The position numbers and the translations under genes are program-made. The notes beneath the pieces are model-generated. The model made no database searches and was not told the DNA's origin. It saw only the letters and a list, made by a program, of their open reading frames with translations. This document shows, one piece after another, positions 1 to 10,930 of a stretch of DNA of 64,000 nucleotides. Source of the DNA: Agrypnia vestita (lineage: Eukaryota > Arthropoda > Insecta > Trichoptera > Phryganeidae); the NCBI GenBank assembly GCA_016648135.1, contig JADDOH010000515.1:62001-126000 (forward strand). The letters run 5' to 3'. The stretch's first letter is position 1. Each line of letters starts with the position of its first letter.

Positions 1-889
1 TATAACGCAAACTACCAAATTTATACTTATTTACGTCAACGCAATTCATTTATATGTTTGTTGGTTATTTTTTGTTTTTTTTTCATTTGGCGTATTCAGG
101 GAAAAAAATTATTGTAGCGGAAGCTAGGCATGCAGCATGTAACGGAACATGTGGCGAAAATGCGATACAAGAACTAACTACGCCATGTTGAATTCTCGTT
201 CAGCTGTCAGATTCTGTTCGATACAATTCACGAATATTTCTATAATTTTTTTAAGACAGTTTTTGTTTGCCCCAATTATTTTAAATATTCGAGATTACAT
301 TTCTGTAAGTATGAGTTTTGATTCTTTTCATGAAGTTCGATAGAATAATCGACAACGATCAATGTAACAACTTAATACTTTGAGCATCATTAATATATAA
401 TTTTTTATTTATTTTTGTTTTTAAGTATAACTTTTACCGCGCATATATGATAACACGCAAGATTTTTTTTTAACTTAAACAAGATTAATCGAATCTACAA
501 ATGTGGTTGTGTCTGCCGTAGAAACTGTTCAATCTACTATTACGTCACTCTCGGCAAATACAGCTCGGCTACAGCCGCGGCGGCGATGGAGGCATTTCAA
601 AAATTAAAAAAAAAACATTCCAGAAACCTGCAAAAAGCCAAACACCCGGCCCACCCCCAGGTGCTATTTCCGGAATACCCTGTACAGTGTACGGCATATA
701 TAAGGATGCTCCATACGAACAAGCGATAGCTTTCGTTAAGTGCGCCCTGTCTACAGGGAGTTTGTTTTCCAGTAGAGTGTTTCGGCTACTTACTTAAACA
801 GTTGCCAAGTTTGAAGCCTTCGGGATAACTCAGGAGTTTCGAACCATCCGCTATTTAATTTTTAAATATTAATTTAATATTCTTCTTAG

Positions 890-1045
890 ACCTCAAAAGA
901 GATTCTTCTTAGATCTCGTGGTATAGCCGCTGTGGGGGAAAGAAATGGCTACAATTAGCAAACAACAAGGAAGGATGGAAAGAGAAAGAAATGGCCTATA
1001 TCCAGCAATGGAGAGACAAAGGCTGATGAAGAAGAAGAAGAAGCG
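890..1045 (+). mobile_element. probable LINE 3' end
   Basis: A short stretch ends in a GATGAAGAAGAAGAAG tail, like the tails of the two LINE fragments that follow it. It encodes no domain I can name. I infer that it is the extreme 3' end of a non-LTR retrotransposon into which, or beside which, the next fragment landed. Confidence is low because only the tail supports the call. Confidence 0.3.
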
Positions 1046-1077
1046 AAGACCAATGTAACATAAAGTGCCAGAATAGA

Positions 1078-1270
1078 CGTCTAAAACAGGTGAACATCTC
1101 GGGATGGAAAGGAAGAAGTGAATTGGACAGGAGGATAAGAGCCGCAAGCCAGGTAGCTCGATCCCTGTATTATTCTGTACTTAGAAAAGTAAAGCTCAGC
1201 CAGCGAGCAAAGTTGGCAGTTAAAAAATGAGTTTTCAGGCCAACCCTAGTGTACGGCCACGAGCACTGGA
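1078..1270 (+). mobile_element. LINE reverse-transcriptase C-terminal fragment
   Basis: The plus strand reads, with one in-frame stop, RIRAASQVARSLYYSV followed by VFRPTLVYGHEHWI. This is the segment just after the reverse-transcriptase core of many insect non-LTR elements (usual form RPxLxYGxExW). A longer copy of a related family lies on the minus strand at 20.4-20.9 kb. The reading breaks off at about 1270, where a different LINE family begins, so this is a truncated and partly buried relic. Confidence 0.6.
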
Positions 1271-1830
1271 TCTAAACTACAGGCCGCCGAGACGATTTCT
1301 ACAAGGATTAGTAGGAATTACCAGAAGGAGTTACCGCATGAAAAAGATGTTCTGCAGTCATGATCTCAACCTAGGATTACGAATTCGAATGGTCAAATGC
1401 TATGTGTTTTCAGTATTTTTCTATGGAATGGAAGTATGGACGCTTACCGAAGAACTGATAAGGCGACTTGAGGCATTCGAGATGTGGATCTACAGAAGAA
1501 TTCTCAAAATAAGCTGCATGGACAGAGTTACGAATGAAGATGTTATGGCTCGGATGAATAAAGAAAAATAAGTTATTAAAACAATAAAAATCTGAAAACT
1601 TCAATATCTAGGACATGTGATGAGACATCCAGAGAAATACGAGGTCTTTCTTCTCATAATGCAGGGAAAGATTGCCGGAAGTCGGGGCCCTGGAAGAAGG
1701 AGGACTTCACGGCTGACAAACTTGAGACAGTGGTTTGGCCAGTCTACTGTGGAGCTATTTCGGGCCGCAGTAAACAAAGTCCACATAGCCAACATGATTG
1801 CCAACGTACATTAAACGGACAGGGCACGAG
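1271..1830 (+). mobile_element. LINE RT C-terminus with 3' tail
   Basis: Two frames joined by a frameshift or small gap near 1570-1612 encode the end of a non-LTR retrotransposon polyprotein. Recognisable parts are YVFSVFFYGMEVWTLTEE, AFEMWIYRRILKIS, YLGHVMR, GRRRTSRLTNLRQWFG and VELFRAAVNKVHIANMIANV. This arrangement lacks an RNase H domain and is very common in arthropod genomes. A GAAGAAGAAGAAG tail follows the stop at about 1830. It is a 5'-truncated dead copy, and a related antisense copy lies at 2.2-2.57 kb. Clade assignment is not possible by eye. Confidence 0.8.
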
Positions 1831-1924
1831 AAGAAGAAGAAGACCAGAAAGAACAGAATCAGAAATATTCAAATAAGATAATGTCTCGAAATAGAGCCCT
1901 TATTGACGTGTATCGAATAATCAC

Positions 1925-2192
1925 AGTTACGGTGGCTGGGACATATCTTGCGGATGTCGGCGGAAAGTCTGCCAAAGTGTATTTTTCAGGTAAGACCAGA
2001 AGGCAGAAGACCAAGGGGCCGTCCTAGGAGGAGTTGGCGGAAACAGTTGGAAGACTGCTACGAAGCGAGGTTGCAACCGAATTGGGGTGACGTGGAGAGC
2101 GAAGCCCAAGACAGTTGGAAAAGTTGGAACATTTAATGCGGTGCAAGGACCCCGATCCATTAAGATAAGGATAGAAGAAGAAGAATAGGTGC
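1925..2192 (+). mobile_element. LINE C-terminal fragment with GAA tail
   Basis: The reading frame gives LRWLGHILRMSAESLPK and then GRRPRGRPRRSWRKQLEDC, the terminal basic 'GRPxxRW'-type block of insect LINE polyproteins. It stops at about 2134 and is followed about 40 nt later by an AGAAGAAGAAGAA tail. Only the last 70 or so codons remain, which is typical of 5'-truncated target-primed insertions. It differs in sequence from the family just upstream. Confidence 0.75.
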
Positions 2193-2194
2193 CA

Positions 2195-2570
2195 TCTTCT
2201 ATTGGAGGTCGGCGATCAATTGGTGATCATGACTCAATTCACCGAGTTACCTAGTACCAGGCCCTCAATCTACGCAGCCATGAGATGTGGCGTCTTCCTA
2301 TACATCTTTTTCCTGTTATTTTCCCCTGGAGGATGAGTTGATTAAGATTGTACTTTGTTCCTCTCATAATGTGTCTAGGATATTCGAGCTTTCTTATCTA
2401 GAGGACTTCGACATTCGTAATTCTATCCACCATATATACCATAGGCATTCTTGGTTACAAGCTTAGATCACGGTTATAAAATATAGGTCTCATTCTGATT
2501 TCTTGCAATCTCTATTCGAGCTCTTACTTTTTGAGATGGATTCCATTTCTCGTTTACCCGTGCACCCAAG
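2195..2570 (-). mobile_element. antisense LINE C-terminal relic
   Basis: Read on the minus strand with several stops and shifts, this segment gives VDRITNVEVL, RKLEYPRHIMRGTKYNLN and LILQGKITGKRCIGRRH. These match the same LINE C-terminal pattern as the plus-strand copy at 1271-1830. It is more decayed than that copy and lies in opposite orientation. The sequence between 2500 and 2570 is less certain. Confidence 0.55.
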
Positions 2571-2616
2571 TACTTGTATTAATTATGTGACTCTCTGTAT
2601 TGTGAATGATTGTACA

Positions 2617-2815
2617 TGGGGTATAAAAGCAGTGTCCAAAAAAAATTTAAAATATTCTGATTGCAGTCACCAAGGATAACTGATTTAGAATGTACTGAAT
2701 TCTAGATTTAATGTATCTACCTCTTCCAAAATTATGTTTCCTATAAAATCTCGAATTCATTACATTATAAATTCGTAATTTATTTAGATATTACTACCTT
2801 TGCTTTTATACCCCA
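2617..2815. mobile_element. MITE, TGGGGTATAAAAGC family, copy 1
   Basis: A 199-bp element begins TGGGGTATAAAAGC and ends with its exact reverse complement, GCTTTTATACCCCA. It has no coding capacity. A second, more diverged copy lies at 45278-45530 and shares internal sequence, including the GTTTTCTATAAA-type blocks and the AGGATAACT word. I infer a non-autonomous DNA transposon. The superfamily is uncertain because the target-site duplication is not clear. Confidence 0.75.
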
Positions 2816-2829
2816 CATATTTTTGTGTA

Positions 2830-3300
2830 GCGAGCGTGAGGGAATTAAATTGATAAATTTAATAGTGGACTCATTAGTTAATTTTGTATTTATTGAAAAA
2901 TTAAACAAGTTAGAAACACTACCAGGTCTTTTAAGGTGGATATTTCAGGATGTCCTATTTTTCTGCACGGACCTGTTACATGTAGAATAAGACAAAAAAA
3001 GTGCAGAATCATAGAAGAATTACATTAAAGATGTATGCTGTGAATTCCATAGACAGCTCACAAATTCAATTTTAACATTATTGATTGATATGAATGTTAC
3101 ATTGTGGTGCAATTATTTTATTTTACTTTACTTTTTATTTTAATTTACACTAAATCAAAGTTTGTAATTCATTTATTTCTTTCTTTCGGAAATAAACCCA
3201 AGTTATTTTTATGTATGAATAAGAGCATGAGTTATCAGAATCGAACATATTCACCTGTTTCATATCATATTTCACATAGAAACAAATTTGTAATATATAT
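2830..3300. other. AT-rich spacer, nothing recognised
   Basis: No coding frame, RNA gene or repeat copy could be supported in this stretch. Confidence 0.5.
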
Positions 3301-3725
3301 TTTTTTAATTTATTTATTCATGGGAAACTAACAGTACATATAAAAATCAGATTTCATATGATTATTACATAGTATAGAGACCATCTTACAGGTTTCCATA
3401 GAGTTTACATGTTATATATTAACATATAGCACCAATAACTTCAGATATACAAAAAAAAACAAAAAAAGGGAAATTTTTAAGTTACGAACAAAATATGAAA
3501 GTCAAAGAATTAAAGGTAAAAGGGGAATCAAAATTAGATAGAAAAGGACAGATCTACTTAGTAAAAATTGGAAGAGATAAGAAGAAAAGTATATAAACAG
3601 TAATAAGGACAAGTAAAAAATAGAAGACAAGAACTGTCGTAATAGTGTGGAAAAAGTTAATATAATGAAGTAACAACATAATGAAATAAGTGACAATAAA
3701 ACGAAGACATAATATTCATACACCT
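3300..3725 (+). repeat. dispersed retroelement 3'-end repeat, copy 1
   Basis: The sequence starts with TTTATTTATTCATGGGAAAC and runs through a purine-rich block, which includes AAAGTCAAAGAATTAAAGG and AAAGGGGAATCAAAA. The same order of blocks occurs inverted at 49690-50000, and its first part recurs near 18888-18970. The TTTATT repeat at one end looks like a retrotransposon tail, so the source element probably lies on the opposite strand. No protein is visible. Confidence 0.55.
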
Positions 3726-3779
3726 TTACACATACAATTTGTCAAATGAAGCTTCTTAACATTTTTCATTATCTAGTTT

Positions 3780-4215
3780 ACCTTGTTTTACCAAGCGTTA
3801 CCATATCTTAGCATGTCTTAGCATTCCTTGGGTGCTTATCATTCTGTTTTCATTTATTCGCTTTATTTAACCAAACCACCGTAGCGATTCCTTTTAAATC
3901 ATATTCAATACGCTAAAATCAGCTTTATATTATCTCCTAACTTGTTTATTCTACACTCATTTCACGCCTTAGCATTTGTGTACCTTTGTTCATTCTGACT
4001 TCCTTTGTTCCTCATACAATATAAGGTATGAGGAACAAGTTCTGTTTTCATTTATTCGCTTCATTTAACCAAACCACCGTAGCCATTTCTTTTAAATCAT
4101 ATTCAATACGCTAAAATCAGCTTTACTTTATCTACTAACTTGTTTATTCTTTACTCACTACACGCCTAAGCGATTGTGTACCTTTGTTCATTCTGACTTC
4201 CTTTGTTTCTCATCT
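3780..4215 (-). repeat. tandemly duplicated 172-bp segment
   Basis: A segment of about 172 bp beginning TCTGTTTTCATTTATTCGCT occurs at about 3843-4014 and again from 4041, with a 26-bp linker between. On the minus strand the word GCTACGGTGGTTTGG could encode the LRWFG motif of LINE C-termini, so this may be a relic of the LINE family seen at 14.2 and 54.6 kb. The duplication is clear; the LINE assignment is tentative. Confidence 0.6.
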
Positions 4216-4479
4216 ACCAGAACTCAGTTTCGTATCACTCGTCCTTGGCTGACTCGTTAGAAATCATCGCGTTCCCAATTTCACAAACCCATCTACTAAC
4301 TAAATGATTTGATCAACTTATTGCCAGTAGAATAATAAAAAGACGAATAATTATATTGTAAGTAGCATATGAGAAATGCTAAAACGTCGACTATATCAAA
4401 ATTCAACTCGCTGTACAGTAACACAAAATATACCGACTGTAATATTATAATTTGTCAGCTTTTTCAGATGCTTCTAAAT

Positions 4480-4760
4480 ATTCAGTTCACAACCCCTGGC
4501 TAAGATATTTCTCGGGGTGGCTCTGGGGGTGTTTCCTCTGAAAGGTTCGGGTGGGGATGATAACCCCCTCCCCTCCGGCTCGCTGGAGGGGGCAGCAACC
4601 ACACCCTCTTTCATCCAATCACAGCCCACCCCACTCTGTAACTCGTTATTCAGTCAAAATAATAATAATCTGTCTCGCATCTGCGTGGATTTTTTCAATT
4701 TAGGGTGGTGATTCCCGAACCTCCTGGCGAGGGGATGTTTTGTAACAGGAGCTATATTTA
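4480..4760. other. GC-rich patch of unknown nature
   Basis: An isolated GC-rich island lies in AT-rich DNA. It has an open frame of 64 codons on the plus strand (about 4517-4711) that resembles nothing I recognise. It could be a fragment of a transposon, an exon or chance. No splice signals were convincing. Confidence 0.25.
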
Positions 4761-4924
4761 AGGACGTTAAAGTATTTATCGTGTTTTCAGTTGTTTATTT
4801 CTGTCACTTAAATTGGACCCTGTGGTGTGTGTCCAAGTTTGGCACTTTAACCTTTCAAAGCAGAGATTTGCTGGTAAAAAGAGGCACCTATTAGTTACGT
4901 CATTCTACTATTCGTATCAAATTA

Positions 4925-5025
4925 ATACAACATCGCTGTTTGCCCTACAACTCCTAGTGGGCCTTGGCCTTCTCGAGAATCTTCCACTTATCTCAGTTTT
5001 ACGCCAATTTTCTCTAGTTATGATC
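4925..5025 (-). mobile_element. small RTE-like LINE 3' fragment
   Basis: The plus-strand text CTACAACTCCTAGTGGGCCT and what follows aligns by eye with the 3' end of the RTE-like copies at 58.1 and 59.5 kb (CTACAACCCTTGGTGGGTCT). It is therefore the minus-strand 3' terminal coding end of that family, cut to about 100 bp. Confidence 0.55.
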
Positions 5026-5413
5026 TACAAGGCTCATTCTCACGAAAACGCTAGATGTAGCGCCTAATTCCAAAACACCCTAAAACGATTTTATGTGTTT
5101 TTGGATCTTATGCTTTATTTGTGGATAAAAACGCATATTTGGAAAGCTTCTATGCAGTATTTTGGAACAAGCCCTGATTTTTTACATTCAATATCAATGC
5201 GTTAAAGTGATTTTTCCAAGAAACAGTGTATTTTGCGTGCAGTTGACAAGGCATTAATCGAAATTATCCGAAATCCGTTTTAGGGGATTTTGAAATTAGG
5301 CGCTACACATACACTGCTTTCGTTAGAACTCATCTCAAGGGCGCTTTACATATTAAAATTATAATTTATAGAAATTAACTTTGTATACACCACTTTTTTA
5401 TTGCAAAAAATTC

Positions 5414-5446
5414 AACATGTTTCAAAGCCAATGACTTCTTCATCAG
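5414..5446 (-). ncRNA. hammerhead ribozyme core, left copy
   Basis: On the minus strand CTGATGA (5446-5440) is followed by a helix II formed by AAGTC and GGCTT, then GAAAC (5423-5419). Next come the self-complementary word ACATGT and a GTT cleavage triplet. Only two pairs of helix I are visible, so activity is doubtful although the catalytic core is complete. Confidence 0.6.
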
Positions 5447-5621
5447 GATAACTAATGTACAAAATTAAATTTAAAAATCGAAGTATAGGTAATCAAAAAA
5501 TTAAAAAGTTAACTATGTTAAGTAGGTAGGTACTTTATTATTATTCATTTTAAGTATAACTTTTTAATATTTTGATTATTTATACTTCGATTTTTAAATT
5601 TAATTTTGTACATTTGATATC

Positions 5622-5654
5622 CTGATGAAGAAACCATTGATTTTAAAACATGTT
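5622..5654 (+). ncRNA. hammerhead core, right copy (broken)
   Basis: CTGATGA is present, but the GAAAC box reads AAAAC. This changes the conserved G that is required for catalysis in hammerheads. The ACATGTT segment downstream is kept. The copy is probably dead. Confidence 0.55.
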
Positions 5655-5714
5655 GAATTTTTTTCAATAAAAAAGTGGTTTATACAAAGTTAATTTCTAT
5701 AAATTATAGTTATA

Positions 5715-6432
5715 ATGTTACCACAAAACAATTTTGCTGTGTTAGAAGAATATAACATTAAAATTAGTTTATAAAACAACTTACAGGCTAAAGAACTTGT
5801 TTACTATTACTTGTATGCTGGATGACACGCATGGTTCGTTTTTTGAAATGTGGTTAACCGTATTTTTGTTTCTGTTTGTTTGTAGTTGTTGGTAGTTGAT
5901 TCCATAACTTTGGGCGATAAAAAATATTTTTTCTTAAATGATCCAAAAAATATTCTAAGTAAAAATAATTTGAAAGTTACTCTCGCTGGTTAACGGTGCT
6001 GTTTTTACTTCCATAGAGTTTTATGTTCATTAGATTATTTTTTCATCATTGATCTATTTTGCATCGAATAGTTAACGCTGCTATTTCAATAAGTAGTGAT
6101 AATGTACAATAAAAAGGGATAGATTTATGAATTATGATTTTTTTATATACAGGTGTGTTAGCAATGACAGTATGTCCAGAGTAGGTAATAACATTGCTCA
6201 CTCCTGAAGAAAACTTGAAATAACGGTAGAAGATAAGTCACATTTATTCTGTCATTTTTATGCCTGCATTTGACGAAATTGTTTTATTTTATACAGAGAT
6301 AAACGTACTACATTTCACATAAAACCTGCTACATTTATTAACCTGCTTATATTGGATGTTGATGCTGAAAGAAGTGTTGCCAGTCTATTATTTGCGGCAA
6401 AAGGATGTACGCATTATACGCAGGTAGGTACA
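5715..6432. other. spacer, nothing recognised
   Basis: AT-rich DNA between the hammerhead palindrome and the mariner. No supported feature was seen. Confidence 0.5.
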
Positions 6433-6434
6433 TA

Positions 6435-7721
6435 TTAGGTCCTTACATATGAAATTGGCGTTTTGCCGTACTGGCAAATTTGATCTCAAATATCTTCTCT
6501 TTGGTTAGGAATTCCAAATCCAAATTTATACAGCTATTTACTCATATATTTGTGTTTTGAAAATTATAATTCATTTGTTTTTTCCTCAATTGTTTTTTTC
6601 TTTGCGTCACTCAGTTTACAAAATGAAAAACTTGAATTATCGCGTTATTTACGAGTACGAGTTCCACCGTGGCACCAGTGCTGCAGAAACGGCTCGAAGG
6701 ATTAATGATGTGTATGGCGACGGTGCTGCAAAAGAAAACACAGTGCGTTTTTGGTTCCAACGTTTACGTTCTGGAAATTTCGACCTGCAGAACAAGCCCC
6801 GTGGACGGACGGAGACCAAAGTTGATAATGAAGAATTGAAGGCTATTGTGGAAGCGGGATCCATCGCAAACCACATCCGAGTTAGCTGCAGGCTGCGGTG
6901 TTAGTGATAAAACTGTTTTAATCCACTTGAAGCAAATTGGTAAGGTGAAAAAGCTTGAAAGGTGGGTACCTCACGAATTGAGTGAAGCAAATCAACAAAC
7001 GCGCGTTGACTGCTGCGTTGCATTACTCAACCGGTACAATAATGAAGGGATTTTAAATCGAATCATTACCTGTGATGAAAAGTGGATCCTTACGATAATC
7101 GGAAGCGCTCATCGCAATGGCTGAACCCTGCCGAACCAGCCAAACCATGCCCCACGCGAAAATTGACTCCAAAAAAGTTACTTGTGAGCGTTTGGTGGAC
7201 TAGTGCTGGTGTCGTTCACTACAGCTTTTTTAAATCTGGCCAGACGATTACGGCAGATGTCTATTATCAGCAACTGCAAACCATGATGGAAAAGCTAGTT
7301 GCTAAACAACCGAGGCTGTTTAATCGCTCTAGGCCACTGCTGCTTCATGATAACGCTAGACCACACACAGCACAACAGACGGCTACCAAATTAGAGGAGC
7401 TTCAATTGGAATGTCTAAGACATCCACCGTACTCTCCAAACCTTTCCCCAACAGATCACCATTTTTTTCGAAATTTGGATAACTTCTTGCAAAGGAAAAA
7501 ATTCAACTCCGATGGGGCAGTCCAAACCGTCTTCAAAGATTTTATTGATTCCCGTCCGAATGGTTTTTTTTAGTAAAAGGATCGATGAACTACCTATGAG
7601 ATGGCAAAAGTGCATAGATAGCAATGGTACATACTTTGATTAAATAAATATATTATAATAAAAAAAAATCGGCTTTATGTTCCTCCCATACTAAACGTCA
7701 ATTTCATATGTAAGGACCTAA
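6435..7721 (+). mobile_element. mariner transposon, near complete
   Basis: A 1287-bp element is bounded by inverted repeats starting TTAGGTCCTTACATATGAAA. They match at 28 of 29 positions by eye, with one change near position 24. A TA duplication flanks it (6433-6434 and 7722-7723). Length, ends and target site are typical of Tc1/mariner elements. The inside is a single transposase gene broken by three 1-nt indels. The well-kept ends and few lesions suggest a fairly recent insertion. Confidence 0.95.
6623..7643 (+). pseudogene. mariner transposase (cecropia-like), three frameshifts
   Basis: Cut-and-paste DNA transposase. From the ATG at 6623 it reads an N-terminal paired helix-turn-helix region, then the family hallmark WVPHEL and the catalytic aspartates. 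These are TCDEKWI (first D), HDNARPH (second D) and SPTDHHFF (third D, 34 residues after the second), giving the mariner D,D34D triad. The nearby family motif YSPDLAPTD reads YSPNLSPTD. Three single-base lesions break the frame: an extra G near 6854-6859, a missing T near 7089-7091, and an extra T in the run at 7564-7571. Without them it would be about 339 residues, the usual mariner length. The WVPHEL-YDNR-HYSF pattern is closest to the cecropia-type subfamily as I know it. Confidence 0.93.
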
Positions 7722-7737
7722 TATTTAATTATCACTC

Positions 7738-7945
7738 CTTAGATTAGACCTTCCTAAACTCCTTCGCCTTATAGGTCTTGTGCTCATCGGGGACTTCGAT
7801 GTTTATTGTTCCGTCATTTTCTCCACATGATCCAAGCATCGAATTCTTCACAATTTTTTTAATTTAATGACGCTTGGCTCCTTAAACAAAGTATAAAGCT
7901 CATTATTGTACCGCCCGCGCCAAAGTCATAAATAGCTCGCAAACT
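7738..7945 (-). mobile_element. RTE-like LINE fragment, antisense
   Basis: The plus-strand words CCTTCCTAAACTCCTTCGCC, TTTTCTCCACATGATCC and GACGCTTGGCTCCTTAAACA match the corresponding blocks of the RTE-like copies at 58.24-58.44 and 59.64-59.83 kb. It is thus a third, shorter and more diverged copy, inserted only 16 bp beyond the mariner. It is broken by indels. Confidence 0.7.
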
Positions 7946-7949
7946 CGTT

Positions 7950-9138
7950 TTACAGTTTCCGCTAATGTGACGCCTTTGTAAAGTTTGAACCATTTCTTAT
8001 TCATGGAATATACTTTTAATAGAGCAGTCTCACCTAGAGCCCATCTCCGGGATGATAAAGGACCAGCTGTCCCGGTTCATTACGCTCGGACATACGAGTC
8101 TATTCTCATTGGTTTGCACTATCTTGACAGCTATTATGTAACATTGTACGCTATGTCAATTTTGACGCGATGACTATTGTATAAAATATGTACGTTTTTA
8201 TATTATTTTTAAATTTGTTATAAATAATTATTGTATTTATATAATCACATTGTTAATTGCAGTAAAATTTTCTTATAGAATTTCTGTTTGTTGTCTGAAA
8301 ATCAATATTGCTTTGCGAGTGAAGATTATTATGTTCTAATAAATCGCGGTATTGCAATACATAGGTATATATCAAGTATACGTATTGAAAAAAAATGAAA
8401 GAATGTAACATATTTAGGTACCTACTATATTTCATTCACAACATATTAATAATTTTAGTTATAAAAATATGGTTAATGGTACCACAAAGGTACATATAAG
8501 TTTATATTTAACGTGCTTTAATAATTAGTCCAATTCCATAAATTCAATAAAGTCCAATTCTTACTTAATTACACGATTAATTACGCCACCCTTCAGCTTA
8601 TCAGCGATTAAAATATTGTTAATATGATAAATCCAATATGACTTCCTTCCGTTGTACCGTCAGATATCTAGAGAACATTTTCAGTCTCCATCTAACTGGA
8701 GAATCTAGACCCTGCTCTCTTGAACCGTTGTATTATCTGCCTGATTAAGTATTTTATTATACATGGCTATTATTTTTATAGCCATTGAATCCGAATCTTT
8801 TATCTTTCCAAAGGGGTGAAATTGTATATAAAGAATACCACCCAGGTGTATGCGTTCTTATTTAGGAGAAAAGCGAAAGTGTTATAGGTTTTTGATTATA
8901 ATGATTGAGAGTAGCAGATGTAGTCAGTATAGGTCATAATTTCTGGGATAATTGAGGAGAATAGGTTTTTGGTTGTGTCAATTGAAAATAGTAGTCACGA
9001 TGTAGGTTTTTGATTGTGGTTATTGAAAATAACAAATATGCTACAAATATGACATTGTGCTGATTGAATAAGGAAAGCTGTTTAGGTTTAAGGCGTGATA
9101 TAGGTTTTTTGAATGTGAGTATTGATGGTATTTTGTTG
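7950..9138. other. spacer, nothing recognised
   Basis: AT-rich sequence. Between 8880 and 9110 the phrase TAGGTTTTTGATTGT and variants recur loosely. No gene is supported. Confidence 0.4.
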
Positions 9139-9758
9139 CTAATTCTACCATTATTATATTAGTTTTTATTTGTGTTTATATATATATATATATCGTGTAT
9201 TTTTGACCAAAGTATTCGAGCTTGCTAATTGCTAATTCTACCATTATTATATTAGTTTTTATTTGTGTTTATATATATATATATCGTGTATTTTTGACCA
9301 AAGTATTCGAGCTTGCTAATTGCTAATTCTACCATTATTATATTAGTTTTTATTTGTGTTTATATATATATATCGTGTATTTTTGACCAAAGTATTCGAG
9401 CTTGCTAATTGCTAATTCTACCATTATTATATTAGTTTTTATTTGTGTTTATATATATATATATCGTGTATTTTTGACCAAAGTATTCGAGCTTGCTAAT
9501 TGCTAATTCTACCATTATTATATTAGTTTTTATTTGTGTTTATATATATATATCGTGTATTTTTGACCAAAGTATTCGAGCTTGCTAATTGCTAATTCTA
9601 CCATTATTATATTAGTTTTTATTTGTGTTTATATATATATATCGTGTATTTTTGACCAAAGTATTCGAGCTTGCTAATTGCTAATTCTACCATTATTATA
9701 TTAGTTTTTATTTGTGTTTATATTTATATCGTGTATTTTTGACCAAAGTATTTGAGCT
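9139..9758. repeat. minisatellite, 7 copies of about 90 bp
   Basis: Seven head-to-tail units start at about 9139, 9231, 9322, 9411, 9502, 9591 and 9680, giving periods of 89-92 bp. Each unit runs from GCTAATTCTACCATTATTAT to GTATTCGAGCTT. Units are nearly identical except in an internal (TA)n run, which accounts for the length differences. The last unit has the run interrupted. Such homogeneity points to recent expansion or ongoing unequal exchange. Confidence 0.95.
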
Positions 9759-9759
9759 A

Positions 9760-10735
9760 TTCGAGCAAAACATACCTTTAGAAGATGACAATTTTTTCTG
9801 TAAAAACATCTTTGATATCTGACTAAAGATACGTGCTGTTTAATTTGTTTAAATGGATATACAAACGATCTATTATAATTTGGGTGTTATTTTAATTTAT
9901 CGATTTTATTATATTTTTGGTGGGGCTAAGACAACTCTGTAATTTTTTAATATTTTGAATTAACTCAAAAGTAATAACAATTAAAATTTATTGATAAATT
10001 TTAGAACCAAAATTATAATTTTCTCTTTCTATATGTTCTATAGAGTCTTTAATAAGCAATTGAATTTTTATTTAGTCAAAGTTAATCCAATAGACATGCT
10101 TGTATAAAGATAAAAAAGCCATCCTATAAAGACTTCTTCATACGTTTCCCATGTACAGAATTTCGTCTCTGTGAGACTTTATTTTTACTTTACTAAATTT
10201 ATCTTGCTAAATGCCTTAAAGGAAAATATATCATTTCTTTCAATATGTTATATTATTTAGACTTTAGAAGTAAAATATTATATAATTATCTAAGCCACTT
10301 AAAATTTTATTTCTCAGTTTTTTTAAGAGGCAAAAGCTCACGAATTTATTTCTTGATTTTCTAGATCAACGCGACTGTGAAAAACAAAATTTAAATTTAT
10401 TTGAATATGTCTAAATTGCTTTCAGTAAATAAGTTGTGACAACTTGATTTGTTTCGTTTTTTTTCTTGTTTAATCTTTTAGCATTTTCAATGATAGATAA
10501 GGGAATATATAATAATATTAATATCTACAAGGATCCAAAATCAACAGTGCTTATAATGATAGATTTGCCAAAGTCTAGCAGAACTCACACTGCGACCATC
10601 GATGCTGGAAGATCGAGTATATTTTATTTTAAGATTTTTCAAAATGACATCGACACGCTACGTAAAAAAAACATCCGATATACGATTATCAATATCCCAT
10701 TAAACCCACACACTGACATCTTCTCAAGACTCGCC
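9760..10735. other. AT-rich spacer with one weak open frame
   Basis: A 102-codon plus-strand frame (10466-10774) resembles nothing I know and lacks a clear gene context. A single copy of the hairpin word GTCTCTGTGAGAC, which also marks the foldback cluster at 16-19 kb, is at 10165-10177. Confidence 0.35.
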
Positions 10736-10930
10736 CAAGCGCCGGTTAACTTGACCGCCACACGTTTAAGTTAAGTGCTCGATGGCCGACAGGGTAATTC
10801 GCAGTTAGCTTTAACTAACCGGTCAAACCGACCCTTAACTAACTACCGCACCGAGCGGCGACCACCGGACCACCGGGGGCCAAAACAGACCCGACCGCAA
10901 GCCTTCATCCCTTGGGCTGTATCAGTTAAG
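10736..10930. other. GC-rich island with short inverted repeats
   Basis: A GC-rich block contains GTTAGCTTTAACTAAC and related GGTTAACTT and CTTAACTAACT words in both orientations. No coding frame is credible. It could be a transposon end or an isolated regulatory element. Confidence 0.3.

Larger units (their letters stand above)
5355..5713. mobile_element. palindromic hammerhead element (family 1)
   Basis: Two arms of about 150 bp are inverted copies separated by a spacer of about 55 bp. Each arm carries one hammerhead-type core, with the outer ends reading AAAGTTAATTTCTATAAATT. The outer part of this arm recurs as an inverted pair at 43.19-43.29 kb. The arrangement resembles the inverted, truncated copies left by Penelope-like elements, but no protein-coding part is present here. 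Confidence 0.7.

Noticed and set aside
1018..1035. CTGATGA word as a hammerhead box
   Set aside because: It lies in a LINE tail of GAA repeats with no GAAAC partner or helix II. The CTGATGA words at 29931, 45824 and 60411 were rejected for the same reason.
9139..9758. Regular repeats resembling a CRISPR array
   Set aside because: Units of about 90 bp abut directly with no unique spacers, and the genome is eukaryotic; it is a minisatellite.
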